A model generated the notes under the pieces. That model was not told the origin of the DNA. It searched no databases and saw only the letters and a list, made by a program, of their open reading frames with translations. Position numbers and translations under genes: made by a program. DNA of 64,000 bases from DASYTH01 sp035762905 (lineage in GTDB: Bacteria > Actinomycetota > Actinomycetes > Mycobacteriales > Pseudonocardiaceae), in assembly GCF_035762905.1 (NCBI RefSeq), contig NZ_DASUCC010000135.1, positions 1-64,000 of the forward strand, read 5' to 3'. Within the stretch, counting starts at the first letter, position 1; each line of letters starts with the position of its first letter. Positions 44,868 through 52,873 of this stretch are shown in pieces.

Positions 44868-45688
44868 GCCGGCTGCGGTCGGCACTGTGGCTGCCGCTCT
44901 TCGACGATCTCGCCGATCCGAGGGTGGTGGCGCGGCTGGCCGCCGAGGCGGAGGCGGCCGGGTGGGACGGCTGCTTCGTGTGGGATCAGCTGTGCTGGCG
45001 GGCGCCGGTCCGGCAGGTCGCCGACCCGTGGATCGTGTTGGCGGCGATGGCCACCGCGACCGAACGGCTGCGGCTGGGCCCGATGGTGTCGCCGCTGCCC
45101 CGTCGCCGGCCGGCCAAGGTCGCTCGGGAGACCGCGACACTGGATCGGCTCAGCGGCGGTCGGCTCATCCTCGGCGTCGGCATCGGCAGCGACCGGTTCG
45201 GCGCCGAGCTGTCCAAGACCGGTGAGCAGCTCGACGATCGGCGGCGCGGCCAGATGCTCGACGAGTCCCTGGAGATCCTGGCCGCCGCCTGGTCCGGCGA
45301 GCCGGTGCACCACCACGGCGAGCACTACACCGTCGACGCCATCGAGTTCCTGCCGCGCCCGGTACCTCGGTCCGGGGTGCCGGTGTGGGCCGCCGGATTC
45401 CCCGGCAACGTCAAGCCGATCCGCCGGGCCGCCCGGCTGGACGGTTTCTTCCCGGCCAATCTCGAGCAACCGGACCAGCTCGCCGAGGTCGTCGCCACCC
45501 TCACCGAGCTCCGATCGAGTGTGACCGGACCGTACGACATCGCCGTCGGCCTGCCCTTCGACGCCGACCCCGCACCGTTCGCCGCCGCCGGTGCGACCTG
45601 GTGGCTGCCGGAGTTCGAGCCCGGCGTGCCGCTGGACACGGTGCGCGGCGTACTGCGCGACGGCCCGGCGAGTCCGGGTGGTGATTGA
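44864..45688 (+). CDS. LLM-class flavin/F420-dependent oxidoreductase
   Basis: 274 aa. ATG 44,864 overlaps the hydrolase stop (ATGA), so translation is coupled. The luciferase-like TIM barrel is shown by FDDLADPRVVARLAAEAEAA, the GWDGCFVWDQ strand, TERLRLGPMVSPLPRRRPA, LDRLSGGRLILGVGIGSDRF and VPVWAAGFPGNVKPIRRAAR. The PLPRRRPAKVARE segment is the usual cofactor-adjacent signature. FMN versus F420 use cannot be decided by eye; F420 is common in actinomycetes. It probably oxidises or monooxygenates the same substrate handled by the hydrolase and the following methyltransferase. Confidence 0.9.
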   Translation: MSRLRSALWLPLFDDLADPRVVARLAAEAEAAGWDGCFVWDQLCWRAPVRQVADPWIVLAAMATATERLRLGPMVSPLPRRRPAKVARETATLDRLSGGRLILGVGIGSDRFGAELSKTGEQLDDRRRGQMLDESLEILAAAWSGEPVHHHGEHYTVDAIEFLPRPVPRSGVPVWAAGFPGNVKPIRRAARLDGFFPANLEQPDQLAEVVATLTELRSSVTGPYDIAVGLPFDADPAPFAAAGATWWLPEFEPGVPLDTVRGVLRDGPASPGGD

Positions 45689-46760
45689 GTTGTTCGACTA
45701 CGACGCTGAGCTGAGTCGCTACAACGTGCGGCTGCGAGCGGTCGCCGGCGTCGGGCCCGCCGATCGGGTGCTCGACATCGGCTGCGGTACCGGGCAGACC
45801 ACCCGGGACGCCGCCAGATCCGCGCCATCGGGAAGCGCACTCGGCGTGGACGTGTCCCGCCCGATGGTGGACCGCGCCCGGGCGCTTGGCGCGGAGGAAG
45901 GAATCCGAAACGTCAGCTTCGAGCGGGCCGATGCCCAGGTCCACCCGTTCGCCCCGGAGGGCTTTACCTTGGGGCTCAGCCGGTTCGGCACGATGTTCTT
46001 CACCGACCCGGTCGCCGCGTTCACCAACATCGGGCGGGCATTGCGGCCGGGGGCGCGGCTGGTGCAGCTGGTGTGGCAGGCCTACCACCGCCAGGAGTGG
46101 TCCACTGCGATCCGACAGGCACTGGCCGCTGACCGGATGGCGCCGGCTGGGCATGGCCACGGCGCCTTCTCGCTGGCGGATCCGACCGTCACGGCCGGCG
46201 TCCTGACCGCCGCCGGCTTCACCGCGGTCGAGATCACCGAGGTACGCGAGCCGATCTACTACGGCCCAGCCGCGGCCGACGCCCGCGACGCCCTGTTCGA
46301 ACTGCGGATGGTCCAGGAGCTGGTCGCCGGCCTGGACGCCGCGGCGACGGCTCGTGCGCTCGACCGGCTGCTGGTCATGCTCGACGCCCACGACACCGGC
46401 GCAGGCGTATGGTTCGACTCCAGTGCCTGGCTGGTCACCGCCCGTCGCGGGCCGGCAGGGAAGGCTTCGGTCGGGTCATGCCTGCCGCATGCCGGGAATC
46501 GATTGACGCTGGGTCGAGGCGGCCACCCAGTGGCCGATGTCGAAAAGCGCGGCGATGATCACCCAGAACCATCCCCACCCGGTGAGGCCCAACCCCGGCA
46601 CGTACAGCAGCACGTAGATCAACGTCGTGAACGGGAAGAACACGATTCCGAGCAGCGGCCAGATCCAGGTGTCGAAGGCCGCGTTGACCAGCGCCGGCCG
46701 GGCGACCCAGACGATGAACAGGCCGAGCCGCGGGAAGATCCCACCGATGATCGCGAGTAG
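45681..46760 (+). CDS. SAM-dependent methyltransferase with a long antisense-overlap tail
   Basis: GTG 45,681 (or 45,678) overlaps the oxidoreductase stop by eight bases. Rossmann motif I is RVLDIGCGTGQTTRDAA; the acidic residue after strand 2 is in LGVDVSRPMVDRARALG; motif II/III areas are FERADAQVHPF and LSRFGTMFFTDPVAAF. The domain ends near residue 256 (SAWLVTARRG). No stop codon occurs there, and the frame continues another ~100 residues rich in D, E, P, Q and R to 46,760. That part is the exact antisense of a membrane-protein gene (46,476-46,769). The tail is probably either a low-complexity appendage or the result of a lost stop codon. Its role with the two upstream enzymes is inferred from coupling. 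Confidence 0.8.
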   Translation: MIELFDYDAELSRYNVRLRAVAGVGPADRVLDIGCGTGQTTRDAARSAPSGSALGVDVSRPMVDRARALGAEEGIRNVSFERADAQVHPFAPEGFTLGLSRFGTMFFTDPVAAFTNIGRALRPGARLVQLVWQAYHRQEWSTAIRQALAADRMAPAGHGHGAFSLADPTVTAGVLTAAGFTAVEITEVREPIYYGPAAADARDALFELRMVQELVAGLDAAATARALDRLLVMLDAHDTGAGVWFDSSAWLVTARRGPAGKASVGSCLPHAGNRLTLGRGGHPVADVEKRGDDHPEPSPPGEAQPRHVQQHVDQRREREEHDSEQRPDPGVEGRVDQRRPGDPDDEQAEPREDPTDDRE

Positions 46761-46769
46761 ACAGCCCAT
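46476..46769 (-). CDS. small integral membrane protein
   Basis: 97 aa, ATG 46,769 with GAAGGGA upstream. Three hydrophobic helices: CLLAIIGGIFPRLGLFIVWV, WPLLGIVFFPFTTLIYVLLY and GWFWVIIAALFDIGHWVAAS, separated by short polar turns. The family is widespread in actinomycetes and has no known activity. It lies wholly within the 3' part of the methyltransferase frame on the opposite strand, so one of the two overlaps is unusual. The hydrophobic pattern and ribosome site argue strongly that this frame is the real gene. Confidence 0.8.
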   Translation of the reverse strand: MGCLLAIIGGIFPRLGLFIVWVARPALVNAAFDTWIWPLLGIVFFPFTTLIYVLLYVPGLGLTGWGWFWVIIAALFDIGHWVAASTQRQSIPGMRQA

Positions 46770-46895
46770 GGTCGTTCCCTTCTGCGGTCGGGGCGTTCGC
46801 CGGACCGGGGCTCCACGATCACACGGCCGGCCGAGCGCGGCCTCACTCGTGCCGGGTGACCACCGCAGGCCCCTCGGCGGATGCGAAGACGACGC

Positions 46896-48077
46896 TTACC
46901 AGGTGACGGGCAGGGCGGTGAGAGACCGGGTGGGGGTGCCGGTGTGCCAGCGGAGGTGGGTCTCGTCGACGGCGAGGGACAGGTGGGGGAAGCGGTTGAA
47001 CAAGGTGGTGAACGCGATGCGGAGTTCGAGGCGGGCGAGTTGGGCGCCGAGGCAGAAGTGGGTGCCGTGGCCGAACCCGAGGTGCTGGTGGGAATTGGCT
47101 CGGGTGATGTCGAGCCGGTGCGGGTCGGTGAACACGGCGGGGTCGCGGTTGGCCGCCGGATTCACCACGACCACGGCGTCGCCGGTCTTGATGGCCGCGC
47201 CGGCGAGGTCGGTGTCGCGCAGGGCGATCGTGGCCTGCATGGGGACGGTCAGCCGGACGTAGCGCAGGAGTTCCTCGACGGCTCGTTCGATCAGTTCGGG
47301 TCGGTTGCGGAGCAGGGTGAGCTGGTCGGGGTGTCGAAACAGCGCCAGCAAGGAGTTGGCCAGCTGGTTGGCGGTGGTTTCGTGTCCGGCGATCAGCAGG
47401 AGTTGCAGGTTGGCCAGCAGCTCGTTCTCGCTCAGGGCGTCCTGCTCGTCGGCCTGGTGGACCAGCTCGGTGATCAGGTCATGACCGGGTTCGGCGCGGC
47501 GGGCCGTGGCCAGGGTGCCCAGGTATTCCCGGGTCTGTCCGATGGCGTCGGTGATCTCGGCGACGGTGAACCCGGCGGTGGCGAGAACTCGCTTGGCCCA
47601 GGCGCGGATCTTGTCGCGGTCGTCGTAGGGCACGCCGAGCAGTTCGCAGAGGACCACGATCGGCAGTGGCTCGGCGAAGAGGGTGACCAGGTCGGCCGGC
47701 GGGCCGTTGGCGGCCACGGCATCGAGCAACTCCTCGCAGAGTTGGTGGATCCGCGGCACGAGGCGGTCCACCATGCGGGGGCTGAACGCGCGCGCCATCG
47801 CCCGACGAATCCGGGTGTGTCGCGGGGGATCGATACTGAGCAGCAGATCGGGATCGACCGCGGCCCGCAGCAGTACCGGCGCACCCGGCCGGAGCGCCTC
47901 CGCGCGGCTGAACGTGGAATCAGTGAACACCCGCCGGGCCGCCTCGTGGCTTAGCACCAGCCAAACCTGGGTCCCATCGGGCAGCTGTGCGCGTACCACC
48001 GGCGCCGTGCCGAGCAGCTTCGCGGCCACCACGTCGCCGTCGTCACTCGGTGCGAGCACATAGGGAAACGCCTGCAT
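46896..48077 (-). CDS. cytochrome P450
   Basis: 393 aa from ATG 48,077. All signatures are present: the substrate-entry region (SIDPPRHTRIRRAMARAFSP), I-helix oxygen-activation motif LLIAGHETTANQLANS, ExxR in ERAVEELLRYV, and the heme-ligand loop FGHGTHFCLGAQLAR with Cys342. It resembles bacterial CYP105/CYP107-like class I enzymes, which need separate ferredoxin and reductase; none is encoded nearby. Likely hydroxylates a small metabolite, possibly in the same pathway as the convergent hydrolase/LLM/methyltransferase operon. Confidence 0.93.
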   Translation of the reverse strand: MQAFPYVLAPSDDGDVVAAKLLGTAPVVRAQLPDGTQVWLVLSHEAARRVFTDSTFSRAEALRPGAPVLLRAAVDPDLLLSIDPPRHTRIRRAMARAFSPRMVDRLVPRIHQLCEELLDAVAANGPPADLVTLFAEPLPIVVLCELLGVPYDDRDKIRAWAKRVLATAGFTVAEITDAIGQTREYLGTLATARRAEPGHDLITELVHQADEQDALSENELLANLQLLLIAGHETTANQLANSLLALFRHPDQLTLLRNRPELIERAVEELLRYVRLTVPMQATIALRDTDLAGAAIKTGDAVVVVNPAANRDPAVFTDPHRLDITRANSHQHLGFGHGTHFCLGAQLARLELRIAFTTLFNRFPHLSLAVDETHLRWHTGTPTRSLTALPVTW

Positions 48078-48142
48078 CCGAACACCTATACGCCTCGTCC
48101 CACACGGCAGACACCGCCGATCGGGTCGGGGTCGACCAGGCC

Positions 48143-49354
48143 TTAGTCGGGGGTGCGGCGCGCGACGAGTAGGGCGATGTCGTCATTGGCGGGTTGGGCG
48201 CCGACCAGTGTGGACATGACGTGGGCGCAGACGGCGGCGGGAGAGTCCGGAACGACCGTGTCGCGCAGGAGCGCCAGTCCGTCGTCAAGGAGGTGGCCGC
48301 GCCGTTCGACCAGGCCGTCGGTGTAGAAGGCGAGCACCGCACCGGGCGGCAGATCGACGGTGACGCAGCCGCGGTGGCCGGTGGCAAGGCCGAAGCCGAT
48401 GGGTGGGTCGGGCGCGGCGTCGAGCAGGCGGGTTGGCTGGTTCGGTGCGGCCAGGACCGGTGCTGGATGGCCGGCAAGGGACAGCCGCATCCGGTTGTGC
48501 GTGGCGTCGATGACGGCGTAGCCGACGGTGGCCATGGCGCCCTGCTCGAAGTGGCTGGCCTTGCGGTCCAGCCGGCACATGACCTCGCCGGGGTCGTCGT
48601 GGTCCAGCGCGTAGGCGCGCAGTGCGCTGCGTAGCCGGCCCATCACGATTCCGGCGGCCAGGCCGTGGCCGGCGACATCGCCGATCGCGATGCCGATCCG
48701 CTCGCCGGGCAGCTCGAACACGTCGTACCAGTCGCCGCCGACCGTGGTGTCCGAGCCGGGAACGTACCGGGCGGCGAACTCCAGGCCGGGCGGGCTGGGT
48801 AGGTGCGCCGGCAGCAGGCTGCGCTGCAACGCGGTCAGGGCGGCCCGCTCGGCGGTGGCCACCCGCACGTGCGCGGCGAGCGCGAGCCGGTCGCCCACCA
48901 GCTGCAGCAACGCGACATCGTCCTCGGTGAACCGGTGCTGGGTGAAGGAGCCGACATGCAACACCCCGACCAGCTCGCCATGCACCAGCATCGGTACACC
49001 AAGCATCGTCTGGATGCCCTTGAGCCACAGCAACGGGTTGACCACTGTGGACTTGTCCACGCGATCGAGAATGACCGGCTCCCGGCAGGCGGCCACGTGT
49101 CCGGCGAACCCGACCCCCACCGGGATGTGCACGCCCTGCCACACTTCCTCTTCCAGCCCTGTCGCCGCGGTCGCGATCAGCTCGTCACTCCCGTGGTCGT
49201 AGAGCAGGACCGCGGCGGTGTCGACCTGGAGCAGGCCGGGCACCTGCGTGACCAACGCCGCGATGACCTTGTCCAGGTCCAAGCGGGCCAGGGCGGAGTC
49301 GGTCACCGCCTCGAGCACCCTGAGCCGACCTTCAGCGGCAGCAGAGGTAGGCAT
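48143..49354 (-). CDS. GAF-domain SpoIIE/PP2C phosphatase (RsbU-like)
   Basis: 403 aa. The GAF domain (about 10-165) includes HGSDELIATAATGLEEEVWQ and IQTMLGVPMLVHGELVGVLH. The SpoIIE PP2C-type phosphatase domain (about 185-400) has ALQRSLLPAHLPSPPGLEFA, metal-ligand motifs VGGDWYDVFEL and IAIGDVAGHGLAAGIVMGRL, LAFYTDGLVERR and a closing NDDIALLVARR. Together with the STAS protein 68 bases upstream it forms a partner-switching pair: the phosphatase would dephosphorylate the antagonist and release a sigma factor. The kinase/anti-sigma partner is not in the window. Confidence 0.9.
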   Translation of the reverse strand: MPTSAAAEGRLRVLEAVTDSALARLDLDKVIAALVTQVPGLLQVDTAAVLLYDHGSDELIATAATGLEEEVWQGVHIPVGVGFAGHVAACREPVILDRVDKSTVVNPLLWLKGIQTMLGVPMLVHGELVGVLHVGSFTQHRFTEDDVALLQLVGDRLALAAHVRVATAERAALTALQRSLLPAHLPSPPGLEFAARYVPGSDTTVGGDWYDVFELPGERIGIAIGDVAGHGLAAGIVMGRLRSALRAYALDHDDPGEVMCRLDRKASHFEQGAMATVGYAVIDATHNRMRLSLAGHPAPVLAAPNQPTRLLDAAPDPPIGFGLATGHRGCVTVDLPPGAVLAFYTDGLVERRGHLLDDGLALLRDTVVPDSPAAVCAHVMSTLVGAQPANDDIALLVARRTPD

Positions 49355-49422
49355 CTCACCAGCCTAAACGCTCCGGCCCCCCGCCATGCCGGTGCCCTCC
49401 GACCCGCTGCTTGCCTGGCCGC

Positions 49423-49785
49423 CTACAACGTGGCCGCCTCGACCACGTTCACACACAGCACCAACACCTGGTCGAGCCCGGTGACCTCGATCGAACGGCG
49501 GACGATGGGGTTGACGCCGACCACGATCCGCAGTTGGCAGGACTGCTGGTCGGCTTTGGCGGCGGCGTTCGCCAGGACGGCCAAACCCGGTGAACCGAAG
49601 AAGGCCACGTCGGTCAAGTCGACGACCACGCACCCGCCGGTCATCCGGTCAAGCGTCTCGTCCAGGGCTTGCTGGAGATTCGGCGCCGTCTTCACGTCGA
49701 CCTCGTCCGTGACCCGGACCACCAGGACATCATCCACCCCGGGCCCGAGGGTGCGGCCCTTCAGTTCGCTCATCTCCACGGTCAT
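49423..49785 (-). CDS. STAS-domain anti-anti-sigma factor
   Basis: 120 aa from ATG 49,785. STAS fold: VLVVRVTDEVDVKTAPNLQQ, CVVVDLTDVAFFGSPGLAVL with the phosphorylatable Ser65, and LRIVVGVNPIVRRSIEVTGL. It usually binds an anti-sigma kinase when dephosphorylated. It precedes the SpoIIE phosphatase on the same strand, and the pair is probably co-transcribed. Confidence 0.92.
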   Translation of the reverse strand: MTVEMSELKGRTLGPGVDDVLVVRVTDEVDVKTAPNLQQALDETLDRMTGGCVVVDLTDVAFFGSPGLAVLANAAAKADQQSCQLRIVVGVNPIVRRSIEVTGLDQVLVLCVNVVEAATL

Positions 49786-50443
49786 GGTGGCGCCCTGCCT
49801 GCAGTACGACCAACGTCAACAAGAGGCCTACCCGTAACCTCAGCGAGGCAAACGCCGACTAGGTCTGCCAGGCGGGGGCCGTCGTCGACGCAGCGAGCAG
49901 GGTCGGCCGGGAAGAGGGATTGTGGGCAATGCCCGACTGGTCGGCCGTCGTGCGGCAAGAACGCGGCGACCCGTCCTTGATGGGCCATGGTGCCGGGCTT
50001 TCCTCGTAAATCAGGGGCCCGAAAGGCGATACGTTGCTTATCCCGAAGTGCAGGTTGAACGATGACCGCGCGGTCCAAGGACGTCCTGTCGTCACGGACA
50101 GGAGATGCCGGCACGCGAGCCGCGTGCGGGAAATCAGCGCCGAAAGCGGCAGCATGGTGAATCACCTTTCAATAGGTGCCTCGGCGAGGATGACCCCGGT
50201 CGCGTCGGGGTCATCCTCGGTTCGACGCAGTGCCGTGCGAGGGCGTCCAGGGACCGGATGAGGTTGGTTCCGGAGTCCGGCGGTGGGAATCGAGGCCTCG
50301 GTGTGAAAAGTGCACATACCGGTCCTCTCCCTTGCTGCTGAGCGCCCGACGGCGGATTGGTGGCCAGCCTCAATCCCTTGCCCTCCAGTGGTAACGTGCG
50401 AAGTTGGTCGGGATGTCGTCCGGATTCTCAACATCGGATCAAC
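49786..50443. other. intergenic region between divergent STAS and response-regulator genes
   Basis: About 660 bases. Minus-strand frames at 49,782-50,165 and 49,859-50,155 have a fair ribosome site (GAAAGGTGA), but their codon use is not actinobacterial and they encode no recognisable fold. A small promoter-containing region is expected here. I see no RNA gene or repeat. Confidence 0.45.
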
Positions 50444-51175
50444 ATGGTTTTCTCTACCCCCGATGCGGGTGGTGCCCAGGTCGGATCGCGTCCGGTGATC
50501 ATGCTGATCGAGGACGATCCGGACCTGTTGGCGATGTGTCGGGCGTATCTGGAACGTGCGGCGTTCAGCGTGCGGCACGCGACCGACACGCGGGGTGGCC
50601 TGAGTGCGATCGAGCGGGATCGGGTCGATCTGGTGGTCCTCGATCTGGGGCTGCCCGACGGGAACGGGCTGGACCTGCTTCGGTCGTTGCGGCATGGCGA
50701 GCGCAGCCAGATCCCGGTGATCATCGTGACCGGGCGCGGAGAGGAGGCCGACCGGGTGGTTGGCCTGGAGTTGGGCGCCGACGACTACCTGGTCAAGCCG
50801 TACTCGCAGCGGGAGTTGGTGGCTCGGATCCGGGCGGTCCTGCGCCGGGCCGCTGCGGAGGCGCCCGCGGCCACGGTCATCCATGTCGGCGGGCTGATGA
50901 TCGACACCGGGGCGCACGTCATCCGCGCATCCGGCGAGCCGATCTCGTTGACCCCGAGGGAATACATGCTGCTTGAGTTCTTGGCCACGACACCGGGCCG
51001 GGTGTATTCGCGTGACCAGTTGCTCGCCCACGTGTGGGACTCCTCGGGAGACTGGCAGGCCCGCGCCACGGTTGACGAGCACGTGTATCGGCTTCGTCGC
51101 AAACTGAATGCCGCAGGTGTGAGCTCACCCAGGATCATCACGGTGCGTGGCTTCGGCTATCGCCTCGACGCCTGA
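50444..51175 (+). CDS. OmpR/PhoB-family response regulator
   Basis: 243 aa from ATG 50,444 (GTG 50,496 possible). The receiver domain starts VIMLIEDDPDLLAMCRAYLE with phosphoacceptor Asp67 in VVLDLGLPDG, Thr in IIVTGRGEE and Lys in YLVKPYS. The C-terminal winged helix has ISLTPREYMLLEFLATTPGR, RATVDEHVYRLRRKLNAAGV and the closing VRGFGYRLD. It is 9 bases upstream of a hybrid histidine kinase, its evident partner. Confidence 0.93.
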   Translation: MVFSTPDAGGAQVGSRPVIMLIEDDPDLLAMCRAYLERAAFSVRHATDTRGGLSAIERDRVDLVVLDLGLPDGNGLDLLRSLRHGERSQIPVIIVTGRGEEADRVVGLELGADDYLVKPYSQRELVARIRAVLRRAAAEAPAATVIHVGGLMIDTGAHVIRASGEPISLTPREYMLLEFLATTPGRVYSRDQLLAHVWDSSGDWQARATVDEHVYRLRRKLNAAGVSSPRIITVRGFGYRLDA

Positions 51176-51184
51176 GAGGCATTC

Positions 51185-52861
51185 ATGACCGATCCGAAAG
51201 CGGTGGACTATCGGCGGCTTTTCGACGCCGCGCCGACCCCGTATCTGATCCTGGCCGCCGACCTGACGATCGTCGAAGTCAACGAGGCCTACCTGTCCGC
51301 GACATCGACGCAGCGTCATACGCTGCTCGACCAGTCGATCTTCACCGCGTTCCCGGACAATCCCGATGACCAGAACGCCGACGGAGTGCGCAACCTGCGG
51401 CGGTCACTGGAGACCGTGCTCGCCACCGCGGAACCCGACACCATGGCCCTGCAGCGCTACGACATCCCGATCGGGCCGGACGGGCATTTCGAGGAGCGGT
51501 ACTGGAGTCCGATCAACACACCGATCCTGGACGACGACGCCCGGATCACGCACATCATCCATCGGGTGCAGGATGTCACGGCGTTCGTGCACCTGCGGAG
51601 CAGCGGGCATGACCGGCAGCAGGCCGAACGCGCCCTGGCCCGCGCCGAGGCGATGGAGGCGGACCTGGTCGCCCGGGCTCGCGAGGTCCAAGACGTCAAC
51701 CGTCAGCTTCGCCACGCCAACGAGGAGCTGGCGGCGACCAGCCAGGCACTGCGCGAGCAGCAGGAGGCCAAGGACCGGTTCATCGCCACCCTGTCCCACG
51801 AGCTGCGCAACCCGTTGGCCGCGATCCAGGCCGCCGTCGAGCTGCTCGCCCTGGACATCCTGCCCGACCACCCGGCGCTGGCCGTGCTGCAACGGCAGAC
51901 CGCCGCGCTCATCCGGATGACCGACGACCTGCTCAGCGCTACCAGGGTCCTGACCGGCCGCCTCGATCTGGTCCGGCAACTGCTCGACCTGCGGGAGGTG
52001 GTCCAGACCGCGGCCGCCGACGTCGCGGCCGAGTTCGCCGCGTCGCATCGCGCCCTGCGGGTGTCGCTGCCCGGTGATGCGGTTCCGCTCGATGGTGACC
52101 GGATCCGGCTCGCGCAGTTGCTGGGCAACCTGCTCAGCAACGCGGGCAAGTACACCCAGCCCGGCGCCACCGTCACCATCGACCTCAGCCGCGCCGGTGC
52201 TGCGGCCGTGCTCGTCGTCCGCGACGACGGCATCGGCTTCGCCCCGGCCGCCGCCGAAACGCTCTTCGAGGTCTTCACCCGCGCCGTTCCGTCCGGCACC
52301 ACCCCGATCAGCGGGCTCGGGCTGGGTCTGGCGATCGTCCGCAACATCGCTGAGTTGCACGGTGGCTCGGTCACCGCGCACAGCGACGGTCCCGGCACGG
52401 GCGCCGAGTTCCGCGTCCGGCTGCCGCTGTCGACGGCGGCCTACCCGGGCGACCAACCCCCACCACCGGCCGAGCGTCCGGCTCGCCGGCCCCTGCGCGT
52501 CCTGGTCATCGAGGACAACACCGACCTGGCGGCCACCTACCGGGCGGTGATGCACCGGCACGGCGATACCGTCACCGTCGCCACCACCGGTCACGCGGGG
52601 CTCGCCGAGGCCACCGCACAGCCCTTCGATCTCGTGCTCTGCGACATCGGTCTGCCCGACATCGACGGCTACCAGATCGCCCGGCGGCTGCGTGACCATC
52701 CCGCCACCCGCGACACCAAGCTCGTCGCCGTCTCCGGATTCAGCCAAGACAGTGACCGCCAACAAGCGCTGCACGCCGGATTCGACGCTCACCTCGCCAA
52801 ACCCATGACGCTCACCGACCTCGAAAGCCTCCTCAATTCCTGGAGCATCAACAACTCCTGA
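51185..52861 (+). CDS. hybrid histidine kinase (PAS, HisKA, HATPase, receiver)
   Basis: 558 aa, ATG 51,185 after GAGAGG. A PAS domain (1-135: YRRLFDAAPTPYLILAADLT) is followed by a coiled coil (140-195: REVQDVNRQLRHANEELAAT). The HisKA box ATLSHELRNPLAAIQAAVEL carries His205. The ATPase has N box QLLGNLLSNAGKYTQPG, G1 VRDDGIGFAP and G2 ISGLGLGLAIVRNIAELHGG. A C-terminal receiver (from about 440) carries Asp487 in VLCDIGLPDIDGYQIARRLR and Lys in HLAKPMTL. There is no transmembrane segment, so it senses a cytoplasmic signal through PAS. The internal receiver suggests a phosphorelay or self-modulation in front of the OmpR-type partner. Confidence 0.93.
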   Translation: MTDPKAVDYRRLFDAAPTPYLILAADLTIVEVNEAYLSATSTQRHTLLDQSIFTAFPDNPDDQNADGVRNLRRSLETVLATAEPDTMALQRYDIPIGPDGHFEERYWSPINTPILDDDARITHIIHRVQDVTAFVHLRSSGHDRQQAERALARAEAMEADLVARAREVQDVNRQLRHANEELAATSQALREQQEAKDRFIATLSHELRNPLAAIQAAVELLALDILPDHPALAVLQRQTAALIRMTDDLLSATRVLTGRLDLVRQLLDLREVVQTAAADVAAEFAASHRALRVSLPGDAVPLDGDRIRLAQLLGNLLSNAGKYTQPGATVTIDLSRAGAAAVLVVRDDGIGFAPAAAETLFEVFTRAVPSGTTPISGLGLGLAIVRNIAELHGGSVTAHSDGPGTGAEFRVRLPLSTAAYPGDQPPPPAERPARRPLRVLVIEDNTDLAATYRAVMHRHGDTVTVATTGHAGLAEATAQPFDLVLCDIGLPDIDGYQIARRLRDHPATRDTKLVAVSGFSQDSDRQQALHAGFDAHLAKPMTLTDLESLLNSWSINNS

Positions 52862-52873
52862 ACGAGTTGGCCG

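Noticed and set aside
49782..50165. Possible 127-codon gene ending in an ATGA overlap with the STAS gene
   Set aside because: Overlap and a GAAAGGTGA site are suggestive, but third-position GC is low for this genome and the sequence shows no structure; kept only as an intergenic note.
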